Shown piece by piece: positions 25,190 through 34,920 of a DNA stretch of 64,000 nt. Each line of letters opens with the position of its first letter. Position 1 is the first letter of the stretch. The stretch spans positions 1-64,000 of the forward strand of contig JAUIAY010000011.1 of assembly GCA_030425285.1 (NCBI GenBank), read 5' to 3'. The notes beneath the pieces were generated by a model. That model did no database searches. It was not told the origin of the DNA and saw nothing but the letters and a program-made list of their open reading frames with translations. The DNA comes from Bacteroidia bacterium. Lineage in GTDB: Bacteria > Bacteroidota > Bacteroidia > Flavobacteriales > Flavobacteriaceae. Position numbers and translations under genes: made by a program.

Positions 25190-25888
25190 TTAGTATCTAT
25201 TCAAATGCAAATTAACAAAGAATTTCACCAAATGTATTTGCCTTTTTATTCTTGAGGGCTGATTAATTAATCGATACGTCCATTCCAAGTTATTTTTAAC
25301 CCACCATTCAGGAGCTCGCTTGACATTACCAGTATAAACATCAAAACTCCCTCCCAACCCTTGATATACAGCTTCATGCTCATTTTGAATCCGTTCCATT
25401 AGTAATTCTTGCTTTGGAGAGCCCATAGCCACAAAAACAATATCAGGCTTATGCTTTACTATATCAGCAATCAGTCCATCTTCTTCAGTTTCTGATTTTA
25501 TGTAACCATTTCTAAAATTACAGATGTTGATTCCACTGAAATCTTGCTTTAACTTTTTAACTGTCTCTTCAATAACTTCTTGTTTTCCTCCAACAAGATA
25601 AAATGATTTTTCTTTGTAAAATCTATGAACAATATCCAGCCATAATTCACAACCTGGTATTTTCACAACGGATTGATGGCCTTTTTTCTGTAATGCCCAA
25701 ACCGCTCCAATACCATCTGGGTAACCAAGGTTTCTATTTATTAAATCACGACTTTCACTAGTAGCGTGTAATATTTTTTCTGCATTAACCGCAATCATGA
25801 TGTTTTTATGCCTCATGGCATAATCCATTAATTCTTCCCTTGAATTAGGAGCGTAGGTTTTTATTCCATTAAGTTCTTCAACAATCAT
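25190..25888 (-). CDS. WecG/TagA/CpsF-family glycosyltransferase
   Basis: 232 residues of the GT26 family. The signature runs IMIAVNAEKI..., GYPDGIGAVWALQKKG, FYLVGGKQEV, PDIVFVAMGSPKQELLM and GLGGSFDVYTGNVKRAPEWW. These enzymes add ManNAc or ManNAcA to a lipid-linked GlcNAc. With the 2-epimerase next to it, transfer of ManNAc onto the WecA/TagO-made GlcNAc-PP-lipid is the simplest role. The stop of the upstream toroid gene overlaps its ATG by 4 nt (ATGA). Confidence 0.93.
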   Translation of the reverse strand: MIVEELNGIKTYAPNSREELMDYAMRHKNIMIAVNAEKILHATSESRDLINRNLGYPDGIGAVWALQKKGHQSVVKIPGCELWLDIVHRFYKEKSFYLVGGKQEVIEETVKKLKQDFSGINICNFRNGYIKSETEEDGLIADIVKHKPDIVFVAMGSPKQELLMERIQNEHEAVYQGLGGSFDVYTGNVKRAPEWWVKNNLEWTYRLINQPSRIKRQIHLVKFFVNLHLNRY

Positions 25889-27096
25889 TTACTAGAATTA
25901 ATTTCAAAATTATAATGCGCCATAGCGTTAAACATAAATGCATTACTCCATCGCATGTAAGGTATTTTTGAACTAATACCCTGTTTTAATTGGTAGTAAA
26001 AGTAACCTTTTCTGTGCTGCATATTATCCACTGTCCAGTCTAAAACCTTTTCTAACAAATTCTGATGTTTTTGAAAGACTTGTAATTTTGAAGCCGTCAC
26101 TATTATTTGTGCAGGACAATGTATATCTATTGGGTATGTTTTATTATGATAATATTTTGGCATCCCATTTTCTTCAAAGAAATTATTAACATAATAATCC
26201 ATTCCCTTACTTATATAGTCTTGGAAAGATTTATCTTCTGTGTTTTGCTGATAAGTCTTAATAGCATCTAAATTAAAACCTGTATGAAAACTGTCTTTCC
26301 ATGATTGAATAGGTAATAATCCATATATCCAAGAACCATCTTCCTCTTGTAATTCACATGCTGCAAGTACTGCCTGTTTGGCTAATTTTAAATGCTCATT
26401 GTTTTGGCTATACTTATACGAATAACTTAAAATTTTAGCTCCAAGAAGCGACGCATTTATTACAGTGTTATTACCATCTTTTACACTATAAGAAAATAAA
26501 AATCCTCCACCACATTGCGTTCTGGACAAATCATTTGTCACAAAATCCGCTGCAGTTAAAGCCTGTCTTAAAACTGTTTCATTTTTTGTAATCTTATAAC
26601 TCTCTATCAGTGCCTCTACACAAAAAGCAGTAGCAACAACGGTTGGTGTATGTTTTTTGAACAAAAACAATCGTCTTGCTTGCCAGTCAAAATTATATCC
26701 CCAACAAGAGCCTGAGTAGCCCTTTGACGACATGTCCAGTAACAAACTAGTTAATTCATTGATTTTATTGAGTAAATCATTACTACTTCCACAAGAACTA
26801 TCTTCGTTTAAAGAAGCTTGATATAATTTGCAGTATCCTAATAAAAAAAGTGCAACGCCTTTAGCATTATGTTCCTTTGGCACCAACAATAGCTTCCTAA
26901 AATTAATAGGACTACGTTTAAATCCCTGTATCCAAGCCAAGCGCGCTAAATCCCAATGCTTTAAAGGTAGTGATTGAAAAATTCTGGAGTTTAAACCGTC
27001 ATAGGGATCCCAGCCCTTGAAGTTTTCTGTTTCACAGTAGGTTTTTAATTTTAAAAAACTGGTTTGAAATTTAGATTTCAATTTGTTTGCCTCCAC
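25885..27096 (-). CDS. Alpha/alpha-toroid protein of unknown function in the polysaccharide operon
   Basis: 403 residues without signal peptide, so cytoplasmic. Repeated amphipathic helix pairs with aromatic Gly-rich turns (SGSCWGYNFDWQARR, EEDGSWIYGLL, FHTGFNLDAIKTYQ, IDIHCPAQIIVTASKL) suggest a six-hairpin alpha/alpha-barrel as in glycosidases, lyases or sugar epimerases. No catalytic signature is recognised. It is translationally coupled to the fused oxidoreductase upstream (26-nt overlap) and to the TagA-like gene downstream, so it probably acts on a nucleotide sugar or lipid-linked intermediate. That is inference from context. Confidence 0.75.
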   Translation of the reverse strand: MEANKLKSKFQTSFLKLKTYCETENFKGWDPYDGLNSRIFQSLPLKHWDLARLAWIQGFKRSPINFRKLLLVPKEHNAKGVALFLLGYCKLYQASLNEDSSCGSSNDLLNKINELTSLLLDMSSKGYSGSCWGYNFDWQARRLFLFKKHTPTVVATAFCVEALIESYKITKNETVLRQALTAADFVTNDLSRTQCGGGFLFSYSVKDGNNTVINASLLGAKILSYSYKYSQNNEHLKLAKQAVLAACELQEEDGSWIYGLLPIQSWKDSFHTGFNLDAIKTYQQNTEDKSFQDYISKGMDYYVNNFFEENGMPKYYHNKTYPIDIHCPAQIIVTASKLQVFQKHQNLLEKVLDWTVDNMQHRKGYFYYQLKQGISSKIPYMRWSNAFMFNAMAHYNFEINSSK

Positions 27097-29209
27097 GTTT
27101 TATTGATTCAATAATTGCAAAACAAGTTTTAGTCACAGCAACAACCTCATCAAAAGATATTGGTGTTTTTCCATCATTTAAGAGACCATTAATATATGCC
27201 TCAACCATTTCTTTTTGCCCCTTGTTTTGATTCAATAATTTTTTCTTTTTTGGCTTACCTTTCCCATATAATTTTAACTCCTTAAAATCATGAATAACAC
27301 CTGAAACCCCAGATGAAAATACTTCAATGTATTCTTTAGTCAATGATTTTGAACCATTTGAATAATAAGCAATTACGCCTGTAGATCCATTAGCAAATTG
27401 AAGTAACACATTAAGTGTATCGTTTAACTGATTAGCATCGGGTATTGCGTGTGCGGAAACCTTTGTTGGCAAGCTCCCATTTATAAAAGTTAGATAGTCA
27501 ATAAAATGACAAACTTCCCCATGAATTCGTCCGCCACCAATCTCCATATCCTGAATCCAATTATCCTTTGGAATTGCCCCAGCATTAATTCGGTAAATCA
27601 TACTTACAGGGTTATTACCCAAAGACTTTTTAAGTTTTTTTGTAAGTGGTGAAAAGCGTCTGTTAAAACCAATCATCACCGTCTTATTAGATTTGTTTTT
27701 TAACTCAACTATATTATTAAGCTCTTCCTCTTTTAAGCACAAAGGTTTTTCAACAAATACATGTTTGTCTGATTGTAATGCTTTAAGAACATAAGGACCG
27801 TGTGAATCATGTCGAGTGGCTATAAAAACAGTATTGGTATTTTCGTTTAGAATATCGCTTTCTTGGCTAGCACAAAACTGGAACTTAAACTTTTCGGCAA
27901 CGCGTTTAGATGTTGTACCAGTATTTGTTAGAACCCCTATTTTTTTCACATCTTTATGCTCTGGAATATTAGGCAACAAATTCCCTTGAGCATAACTTCC
28001 TGCCCCAATAAAAGATATATTGACTTCGCCAAGGCTTTCGGATTCTGATGTCTTAATTATTCTTTTGGAAGCTGATTTAGAGGTGTCATACTTCAAAGCA
28101 ATACCCGTGTAAGGTTCTGACTTTTCAACCACCAAATCAAACGCTTTTTTGGCATCGTTAAAATCAAACTCATGAGTTGTCAAATAATCGATGTTTATTT
28201 TCTCTGAAGATAAAAGTGATTGAAAGGCCTCCATATTCCGCTTTTCAGTCCATCTCACGTAAGCAACAGGGTAATCAATTCCTTTTTCTTCATAGTTCAA
28301 GTCATAACGCCCAGGACCATAAGAACAAGCCATTTTGAGCTCCAATTCTTTTCTATACCAAAACGGATCGCGATCAAATCCGGTAGGGACAGCACCCAAA
28401 ACAACCACTTTACCTCTTTTTCGAGCTATAGCCCCTGCAAAATTTATGGGATCTAAACTGGAAGTTGCTGCTGCAATAATAACCGCATCAGCACCAATAC
28501 CATTAGTAGCATTTAAAATTTGTTCTTCGATGCCTGCTGCATTTCTTGTAAGTCCAATATCTACAGCATGGTTATCCACAGCTTGTTTAACCGCTGAATC
28601 CGAAACATCAATCCCAATTACAGTGACACCTGAAGCCTTCAATATTAAGGAGGCTAATTGTCCTAATAGTCCCAAGCCTATAACTACGCATGATTCCCCT
28701 AGCCTTAAATCAGCTTGACGGACACCTTGCATGGAAATCGCTCCAAGCGTATTATAGGCAGCATTTTTCATATTTGAATTTTCGTCGAGTTTCACGCATA
28801 AGTTAACAGGTATAGCAACAATTTCAGCATGATTTGCATAACCTGCACCAGCACAAGCCACTTTATCACCCACTTCGAATTCGGTAACACCCTCTCCCAC
28901 TTCAACAACTTCACCTGCACAACTGTAACCTAATGGTGAGTATGCATCTAACTTTTTCATTACAGCCCTGTAGGTCTGAATGGGACCTTGCTTTTTTAAG
29001 GTATCAATAACCTGTTTAACTTGCTGCGGTCTTTCTTTTGCTTTCCCAATAAGGCTTTTACGGGCAGCTTGTACGGTAGAACCTTCAGTTCCCGCACTAA
29101 TTATTGAGAAGTGGTTTTTTACAATTACCATTCCTTTACCCAATTGCGGATAAGGAACCTCTTGTATTACCATATCTCCCGAACCGAGCTTTTGTGTGAG
29201 TTGTTGCAT
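27071..29209 (-). CDS. Bi-domain oxidoreductase: medium-chain dehydrogenase fused to Gfo/Idh/MocA
   Basis: 712 residues. The N-terminal half (1-370) is a medium-chain alcohol-dehydrogenase-like domain with GYSCAGEVVEVGEGVTEFEVGD and a Rossmann segment VIGLGLLGQLASLILKASG. The structural-zinc cysteine cluster is absent: the region reads AGAGYANHAE. The C-terminal half (about 395-712) is a Gfo/Idh/MocA-type NAD(P)-binding domain (SFIGAGSYAQGNLLP) with the EKPLCLKEEE motif and GGGRIHGEVCHFID. Both halves are complete, so this is a true fusion. It is probably a sugar or nucleotide-sugar dehydrogenase providing an unusual residue for the polymer; the substrate is unknown. Confidence 0.9.
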   Translation of the reverse strand: MQQLTQKLGSGDMVIQEVPYPQLGKGMVIVKNHFSIISAGTEGSTVQAARKSLIGKAKERPQQVKQVIDTLKKQGPIQTYRAVMKKLDAYSPLGYSCAGEVVEVGEGVTEFEVGDKVACAGAGYANHAEIVAIPVNLCVKLDENSNMKNAAYNTLGAISMQGVRQADLRLGESCVVIGLGLLGQLASLILKASGVTVIGIDVSDSAVKQAVDNHAVDIGLTRNAAGIEEQILNATNGIGADAVIIAAATSSLDPINFAGAIARKRGKVVVLGAVPTGFDRDPFWYRKELELKMACSYGPGRYDLNYEEKGIDYPVAYVRWTEKRNMEAFQSLLSSEKINIDYLTTHEFDFNDAKKAFDLVVEKSEPYTGIALKYDTSKSASKRIIKTSESESLGEVNISFIGAGSYAQGNLLPNIPEHKDVKKIGVLTNTGTTSKRVAEKFKFQFCASQESDILNENTNTVFIATRHDSHGPYVLKALQSDKHVFVEKPLCLKEEELNNIVELKNKSNKTVMIGFNRRFSPLTKKLKKSLGNNPVSMIYRINAGAIPKDNWIQDMEIGGGRIHGEVCHFIDYLTFINGSLPTKVSAHAIPDANQLNDTLNVLLQFANGSTGVIAYYSNGSKSLTKEYIEVFSSGVSGVIHDFKELKLYGKGKPKKKKLLNQNKGQKEMVEAYINGLLNDGKTPISFDEVVAVTKTCFAIIESIKRGGKQIEI

Positions 29210-30436
29210 TTAATTTTTCTTAATAAATAAATCATTTTTTAGTAATAACAGTCCTATTATGCCCCATACTAAAATATTATAATAATAATAAACGCCTGGA
29301 ACTAACCCTATACAATCAATAAAATACATACCAAAAAACATTAGGGCAAAAACAAGAACATGTCTTGGGGCTTTAAAAATTCTTTTTAGCATGGCGACTG
29401 CAAAAGTAACCAATAATATCAAGCCTATTATACCATTGGCAAGTAAAACTCTTAAAAATTCGTTATGAACTGGTCTCATCAAACCATCACCCATCCATTG
29501 AAAAAAGACCGTCTGTCTAGTGGTCCAAAACTCCCAAGCTCCTTCCCAAATATAGCCTCTACCTGCCAAAGTATAGCGTGCATCTTTTACCTCACCAGAA
29601 TCGTAGCCAATTTCTTTGCTAAATAATTGTTCTAAATTATCATAAAAGACATCTCCAAAAACTAAAAAGATTACTGACATACCTAAAACCAGAGAGAAAC
29701 CTTGATTTATTTTTGATTTAGAAAACAATAACATTAAAACAATCCACAAACCAATTATTCCAACGGCTGCCTTACTAAACACCAAATAAATTGAGAAAAA
29801 AGCTCCCATACTTATTAAAACCATAAAGAGTTTTAGAAACAATGAGTTCTTCTTAAAAAGTGTTGTATGTATTAATACAGCCATTAAAGTCATTAAACCA
29901 TAAAAACGCACCGGAAAGGCATCATGATAAAATCCAACATAGCGTATCAATCCTACAGTTTCTCTTTGTTGAAATATAACTCCTGTTTGAAACTGATAAA
30001 CACTAACTAATATTGGAAATATCCCACAAACCATAATTGCGAGCAATAATTTTTTAAGCTTTGATTGATCGGAAACTACCATTGGGATTAAAAAAAAGCC
30101 TAAATAAGCATTAAAACTTAAAAAAACATTCTCAATAGCACCAATTGGCTTTTCAACAAAACCCCATACTAATCCAAAAGACATAGCTAGAAAATAAATA
30201 CTTGCTATCCTCAACCAACTTTTAGGGAATAGCTTTTTCTTTTTTAGAACATCAAAAAACAAAACAGGAACCAACACTCCCTGAAGTGACAACATTGAAA
30301 GTGGCCCTAATTTAAATTCCCAAAATGCATCAACTATTGATTTTGTAGCAACAAATACAATTAGAGCTGCAAAAACACCCTTCTGAAGCCTCACAATCAC
30401 TATTGTAAGCAAAATAAGAAGCGGAATAATAATCAT
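29210..30436 (-). CDS. O-antigen ligase/polymerase-like membrane protein (Wzy-type)
   Basis: 408-residue polytopic membrane protein with about ten to twelve helices and a large periplasmic loop around residues 255-330 (RYTLAGRGYIWEGAWEFW and MRPVHNEFLRVL). The H-N-E-F-L element and a preceding GRG..W segment are typical of Wzy/WaaL-type polymerases and ligases. In a locus with a flippase, Wza and Wzc, the polymerase role fits better than ligase, but sequence alone does not decide. It starts directly at the end of the acyltransferase gene (4-nt overlap). Confidence 0.87.
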   Translation of the reverse strand: MIIIPLLILLTIVIVRLQKGVFAALIVFVATKSIVDAFWEFKLGPLSMLSLQGVLVPVLFFDVLKKKKLFPKSWLRIASIYFLAMSFGLVWGFVEKPIGAIENVFLSFNAYLGFFLIPMVVSDQSKLKKLLLAIMVCGIFPILVSVYQFQTGVIFQQRETVGLIRYVGFYHDAFPVRFYGLMTLMAVLIHTTLFKKNSLFLKLFMVLISMGAFFSIYLVFSKAAVGIIGLWIVLMLLFSKSKINQGFSLVLGMSVIFLVFGDVFYDNLEQLFSKEIGYDSGEVKDARYTLAGRGYIWEGAWEFWTTRQTVFFQWMGDGLMRPVHNEFLRVLLANGIIGLILLVTFAVAMLKRIFKAPRHVLVFALMFFGMYFIDCIGLVPGVYYYYNILVWGIIGLLLLKNDLFIKKN

Positions 30437-30891
30437 TCTACTGATTTATGTTTTTTTGGTAATGGCCTGTAAGGTTTAGGAACCTCTTTTAATATTTTTA
30501 CAGGGTTTCCTGCCGCAACTACCCCTTCAGGAATATCCTTATTAACAACTGAACCTGCACCAATAATGGCATGATTTCCTATTGTTACATTTCTCATTAC
30601 TACTGTATTGACTCCAATAAAAACATCGTCTCCAATAGTTACGTATCCAGAACCTGAATCGTTATCATCCAATACATGCGCTGCTCCATCATGAGATAAT
30701 ATATAACAGCCATGTGTGATTAAGCAATTATCACCAATACTTACTTTACCGCGTCTTACATCTATTTTCGCTCCCAAGCTAATCATGGTATTCTTACCAA
30801 TTTTAGCACCAGAAGCCCTCAAAAAAGACAAGTGAAAAAACCTTAAAATATTTCCGAGGTAATGAACCAATTTCCTTACAATTGTTTTCAT
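30433..30891 (-). CDS. Hexapeptide-repeat acyltransferase
   Basis: 152 residues of left-handed beta-helix repeats (IGKNTMISLGAKIDVRRG, IGDDVFIGVNTVV, IGNHAIIGAGSVV) ending NKDIPEGVVAAGNPVKI, the signature of maltose/galactoside O-acetyltransferase-like enzymes. It probably acetylates a sugar hydroxyl or amine using acetyl-CoA. The gene is coupled by ATGA-type 4-nt overlaps to the GT4 gene upstream and the polymerase downstream. Confidence 0.92.
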   Translation of the reverse strand: MKTIVRKLVHYLGNILRFFHLSFLRASGAKIGKNTMISLGAKIDVRRGKVSIGDNCLITHGCYILSHDGAAHVLDDNDSGSGYVTIGDDVFIGVNTVVMRNVTIGNHAIIGAGSVVNKDIPEGVVAAGNPVKILKEVPKPYRPLPKKHKSVE

Positions 30892-32054
30892 TGAGCTAAT
30901 GTTTTAGAAATAATATTTTTAAAATAATTCACGATGGTTTCAACAGAAAAACTTTCAACAACATATTGTCTATTTGTCTCACCTATCTTCAATCTTTGAG
31001 ATTCATCTTCAAATAAATTAACCAAAGCATGTCTCATTTCTTCCAAATTACCTGGTGTAAACGAAAAACCATTTATAGTATCCTTAAAAACCTCACGATG
31101 AGCACCTACTGGTGTATAAGCTATTGGCTTGGCAACAGCCATTGCCTCCAACAAAGATCTTGAAAAACCTTCTGAATAAGATGCTGTCAAAAATACATCA
31201 GCGGTTCTTAAATGCATCATTTTATTATCACCACTTATTATTCCTAGATTGATATAATTATCCTTAAATTTAGAATTCAAAATTGTGTTTTCAGCTTCAA
31301 AAGGATCCTCATACAGTATCTTTTCACCTGTAAGCTGGTTATAAAACACACCTCGTTCCCCACTTCTAATATTACCAGCAAAATAAAATTTCACAAAAGG
31401 ATACTGTTGACAAATTTCAGGAATTATTTTTAAAATGTCCGTATAGCCTTTGGCTTTTGTCATATGGCCCATGACAAGCACCTTACCCTTTTCAATTGAA
31501 GTCTCATTATTTGGAGAAAACTCTTCAGTATCCATAGCCTGATAAAGCACAGACATATTCTTTTCTGAAATAAAAGGCTGAAACTGATCTTTCAAATATT
31601 CAGCCTGAACAATACCACAATCAACTCTTCTTAAACTAAATCCTACTAATTTTTTAATAGCTGCATTAAAGTTTTTAAAATTCAGCTTAAAATGGCTTCC
31701 TCTTAAATGAATGATAATTTTAGCTCCAAACAATTTGCTCAAGAGTATGGTCCAAACATCACGACCAATCCAACCAACTTGAGTAGGCGTTATGGGATAG
31801 TATACACAATTAGGTCTGAACGATAATAACAACCCAATTAGTTTATAAAAAAAACTAAAGAAATTCTTAACCATGGAAAAATCCAATTTCCCTTTCTTGG
31901 TATTATCGGTTCTAAAATTGGTTTTAAGGAATTTTATATGAAACGCCTCATTTAAGGTTTCAGAGTCCAAAAATTGTTGCATACTCAATTCAGGACCTGA
32001 ATAAGGAGGTGGTGTAGGACCAATAAATAATATTTTTGGTTTTTGTTTAGTCAT
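30888..32054 (-). CDS. Glycosyltransferase family 4
   Basis: 388 residues, GT-B fold. The N-terminus IGPTPPPYSGPELSMQQF is the typical acceptor-domain glycine-rich start. The C-terminal donor domain has VLVMGHMTKAKGY and the EX7E motif SEGFSRSLLEAMAVAKP. It is a retaining transferase using a nucleotide sugar. Sugar specificity cannot be read from sequence. The start overlaps the preceding GT gene by 8 nt. Confidence 0.92.
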   Translation of the reverse strand: MTKQKPKILFIGPTPPPYSGPELSMQQFLDSETLNEAFHIKFLKTNFRTDNTKKGKLDFSMVKNFFSFFYKLIGLLLSFRPNCVYYPITPTQVGWIGRDVWTILLSKLFGAKIIIHLRGSHFKLNFKNFNAAIKKLVGFSLRRVDCGIVQAEYLKDQFQPFISEKNMSVLYQAMDTEEFSPNNETSIEKGKVLVMGHMTKAKGYTDILKIIPEICQQYPFVKFYFAGNIRSGERGVFYNQLTGEKILYEDPFEAENTILNSKFKDNYINLGIISGDNKMMHLRTADVFLTASYSEGFSRSLLEAMAVAKPIAYTPVGAHREVFKDTINGFSFTPGNLEEMRHALVNLFEDESQRLKIGETNRQYVVESFSVETIVNYFKNIISKTLAQ

Positions 32055-33147
32055 GCATCAAACTAGTCTTTATTTGATTAACCCAGTTATGAACTGAAAG
32101 TTGTTTTCCCGTCTCATTAGCCTTACCACAGAAACTCTGCAGTTTATCTTGGTCATTCAACAAATCGCAGATAACATTAATATTATCTTCAAAATCACCA
32201 TCTAAAATATAACCATTTTCATTGTTATCAATATAATCTACTTCGGGAGCATGACTTGGCCCTTGCAATGTTATATAAGGTCTTCCATAGGAAAAAGCAT
32301 GATTCACTGATAAACCTGAATGACCAGGAACAAACACAAAACTTGCCCGTTGCATAATAGGTGCAATCTCTTGTTCATCTGTCAAGGTTCCATGACAAAT
32401 TATGCCTTTGTTTTGTTTACAAGCTTGTTTAAGAATTGACATATCAGGCCCATCACCTATTACTTCTAAACTTAAATTAAGATTAGGCAATTTTTCTTGT
32501 AAGGTCTCAAAATATGTAATTAATAAGTCAACACGTTTTGAAGAAATCAATCTACCAATAAAAACTATTGTTTTAGGGTCTTGTGGTGGTAGAGAAAAAC
32601 TAGAATATTTGCTTATCTCATCCGTATCAATAGTGTTATTAGCCCAAAAGGCTTTATCCTTTTTTATAAAATTATTCTCTAAAGCCCATTTGTAACTTTC
32701 CTTGGTATAGAAGATTACTCTATCTAATTTTTTAAAATAAAATCTAGTTAACCATTTGTCTAAAAAGGTTATTCTACCGTTTCCAGATTTTAATATTGGG
32801 TGATTATAAGAAAATAGCTTTGTTCCTGCCGATTTCTTTTTTAAAGAAATTGCATAAAGAAATAACATAAGGTTTTTCTTTTCTGCTGGGATTAATATCC
32901 AATCAAATTGATTAAAGTGCTTTTTTAAAAATTGTCGCACTACTTTTGATTTGCCAAAATCCTTCTTGGACACGGATAACTTAACCTCCTCAAACTCCCA
33001 ATTTTGCTTAATTTCACCGTCACCCATGTTCTTTCGACCAGTACCAGAAAGTATAGTCAATTCAATAGCCTTCTCTTTCGCTAAATGATTTAAAAATCTA
33101 GCTTTATAATGATTGAAATTAGGTGCTAGCCAAAGTATTTTCATCAT
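32047..33147 (-). CDS. Glycosyltransferase family 4-like, variant motif
   Basis: 366 residues. The GT-B fold is recognisable from MKILWLAPNFNHYKARFLNH and FIGRLISSKRVDLLITYFE. In the donor domain, where GT4 enzymes carry EX7E, this protein has PGHSGLSVNHAFSYGRPYI with no first glutamate, so the catalytic motif is altered. Similar GLSVNHAFSYG variants are seen in related loci. It overlaps both neighbours by 4-8 nt. Confidence 0.87.
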   Translation of the reverse strand: MMKILWLAPNFNHYKARFLNHLAKEKAIELTILSGTGRKNMGDGEIKQNWEFEEVKLSVSKKDFGKSKVVRQFLKKHFNQFDWILIPAEKKNLMLFLYAISLKKKSAGTKLFSYNHPILKSGNGRITFLDKWLTRFYFKKLDRVIFYTKESYKWALENNFIKKDKAFWANNTIDTDEISKYSSFSLPPQDPKTIVFIGRLISSKRVDLLITYFETLQEKLPNLNLSLEVIGDGPDMSILKQACKQNKGIICHGTLTDEQEIAPIMQRASFVFVPGHSGLSVNHAFSYGRPYITLQGPSHAPEVDYIDNNENGYILDGDFEDNINVICDLLNDQDKLQSFCGKANETGKQLSVHNWVNQIKTSLMHD

Positions 33148-34145
33148 AATAAAGCATTAATTAAACTGTTCCAATTGGCTGTAAAATATGTAAGATCATA
33201 TTTACTAGCAAAGGTAAATCCAGTTTTCTTATAATAGTCAGGATTTAGTAAAACAGCTTCAACTACTTTATTTAAATTATCTAAATCAGTAACTATAGGC
33301 TGCCCTCCTTTCTCTAGCAACTCCATCATGCCACCAGAACCCGAGCCAATCACTGGAGTTTTAGCCAGTAAAGCCTCATGAGCTATTCTATTCCAGCCTT
33401 CGGGCATAGTTGACATACACAATACCAAATCACAAGAGGCTAAAAACAGTCTAAACTCATCATCCTCAAAAAAATGAGTCTTTACCATTGGGTTTGGGTG
33501 CTTTGTATTACCAGTAACGACCAAATGATAATCACCTTTAATTACATTTAACACCTCATCTACACCCTTCCCACGGCTATTTGGACCAATATAAATCAAA
33601 GGTTTGCCAGTTGTAAATCCATACCTTTCCTTAAATATCATTCTTTCTGCTTCAGAAAACACATATTTTGACGTGTCAAAAGCGTTGTATATTACTTTAA
33701 TATTTTTTACGCCTTTTGATTCGAGCTCATTTTTCCAAACTTCTGAAACCGTTACAACAGCATCCATTTTTTTTAAATTTCGAAATAAATTATTGTAAAA
33801 AAGTTTAGATACTATTACGTTTCCTAAAGATTTTTCATCTATATGATGAATAATAGCAATATTCTTCCTTTTCGAATCAAATTTTCCGAGAGCTATTATA
33901 TAAGGATCCAGTACACATATATCTCCTTGAATTTTACTTTTATGATTGAATAAAACATATTCAAAAAAATTGTTTCTTTTTACATAATAAGGATTCAAAG
34001 AAATTTTATATGATTTTTTAAGAAGTTCAATAGCCTGTATTTCATACAATCTACCTCCTCGCACAGAAATTTCAGAGGAACCTTCCAAAAAATCATACAT
34101 GCTCAACGATTTAGTAAGCCATTCAATTTTAATGGTTGAAGTCAT
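33144..34145 (-). CDS. Glycosyltransferase family 4
   Basis: GT-B protein with EX7E motif PEGWNRIAHEALLAKTPVIG and donor-site lead YIGPNSRGKGVDEVLNVIKG. I place the start at ATG 34145 (333 residues, MTSTIKIEWLTK). ATG 34181 is possible but would overlap the upstream sulfotransferase gene by 53 nt, against 17 nt here and 4-16 nt for most junctions in this operon. The N-terminal half is divergent. Confidence 0.88.
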   Translation of the reverse strand: MTSTIKIEWLTKSLSMYDFLEGSSEISVRGGRLYEIQAIELLKKSYKISLNPYYVKRNNFFEYVLFNHKSKIQGDICVLDPYIIALGKFDSKRKNIAIIHHIDEKSLGNVIVSKLFYNNLFRNLKKMDAVVTVSEVWKNELESKGVKNIKVIYNAFDTSKYVFSEAERMIFKERYGFTTGKPLIYIGPNSRGKGVDEVLNVIKGDYHLVVTGNTKHPNPMVKTHFFEDDEFRLFLASCDLVLCMSTMPEGWNRIAHEALLAKTPVIGSGSGGMMELLEKGGQPIVTDLDNLNKVVEAVLLNPDYYKKTGFTFASKYDLTYFTANWNSLINALL

Positions 34146-34920
34146 ACCCAATTTGTTTAGCAATTGGCCCGCATATATCATGGAAGCTAGCCCTCATTTC
34201 AGTTGTCCATTCTGAATAAGCACCTATAGTTTCTATTTGAGCCTCTTTCATTGTTAAAACTGACTTCAGTTTTTTTCTAAATATAGCTTTTTTGGAAGTA
34301 TTCTTTGGTTTTGATATTTCATGTTTCCAAAGCGATTCTGGCACTGTTGGAATTCCCAAATAGCCTACCGTGTCTGAAAAAACGCGATAATCTGATACTA
34401 AATCTTCAAACTTAACACATTTCTCAACAGCATTCAATAACATATCATTGGTATGTGACCAATACCAACAAATTTTTTCAAATCTATTCATCATATGCCA
34501 TTTTTCCGCATATGGACTGTTGTTTTTAGGTACAATATCAAGATGAGAACTTCCTTCCTTATATACGTTTCTGGCATAAATCGATGGCACCACTTTTTTA
34601 GGGTCTCTAACAATATGAACTACACGAGCTTTTAAATTATCTTGCAACCATTGAGTGTTATAACGCAATAATGAATTAACCTCACCATAGTAGTTATATT
34701 TTGGATGCTCTGAAAGTTCGTTTTGAACATTTTGAAAACGTTCACGCAAGTTACTTTCAACTACCTTTAACTCCGGACTGTAATATGATAACGGTAAGTT
34801 ACTATAATCTTGCCTATAGGGCTCATGATAACACAGAACTTCATCGCTTGATTGGTTTATAAGATTAGCAAAAAACTTCGTTCCAGATCGCCCTAGGGAC
34901 GTTATAAAAAAATACGTCAT
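34129..34920 (-). CDS. Sulfotransferase family protein (first of two)
   Basis: 263 residues. The 5'-phosphosulfate loop FFITSLGRSGTKFFANL at the N-terminus and the 3'-phosphate motif VVHIVRDPKKVVPSIYARN are the two PAPS-binding hallmarks. It would transfer sulfate from PAPS to a sugar hydroxyl or amine on the cytoplasmic side, before flipping. A His/Glu catalytic base is plausible in CYHEPYR but unproven. It overlaps the GT genes on both sides. Confidence 0.88.
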   Translation of the reverse strand: MTYFFITSLGRSGTKFFANLINQSSDEVLCYHEPYRQDYSNLPLSYYSPELKVVESNLRERFQNVQNELSEHPKYNYYGEVNSLLRYNTQWLQDNLKARVVHIVRDPKKVVPSIYARNVYKEGSSHLDIVPKNNSPYAEKWHMMNRFEKICWYWSHTNDMLLNAVEKCVKFEDLVSDYRVFSDTVGYLGIPTVPESLWKHEISKPKNTSKKAIFRKKLKSVLTMKEAQIETIGAYSEWTTEMRASFHDICGPIAKQIGYDFNH

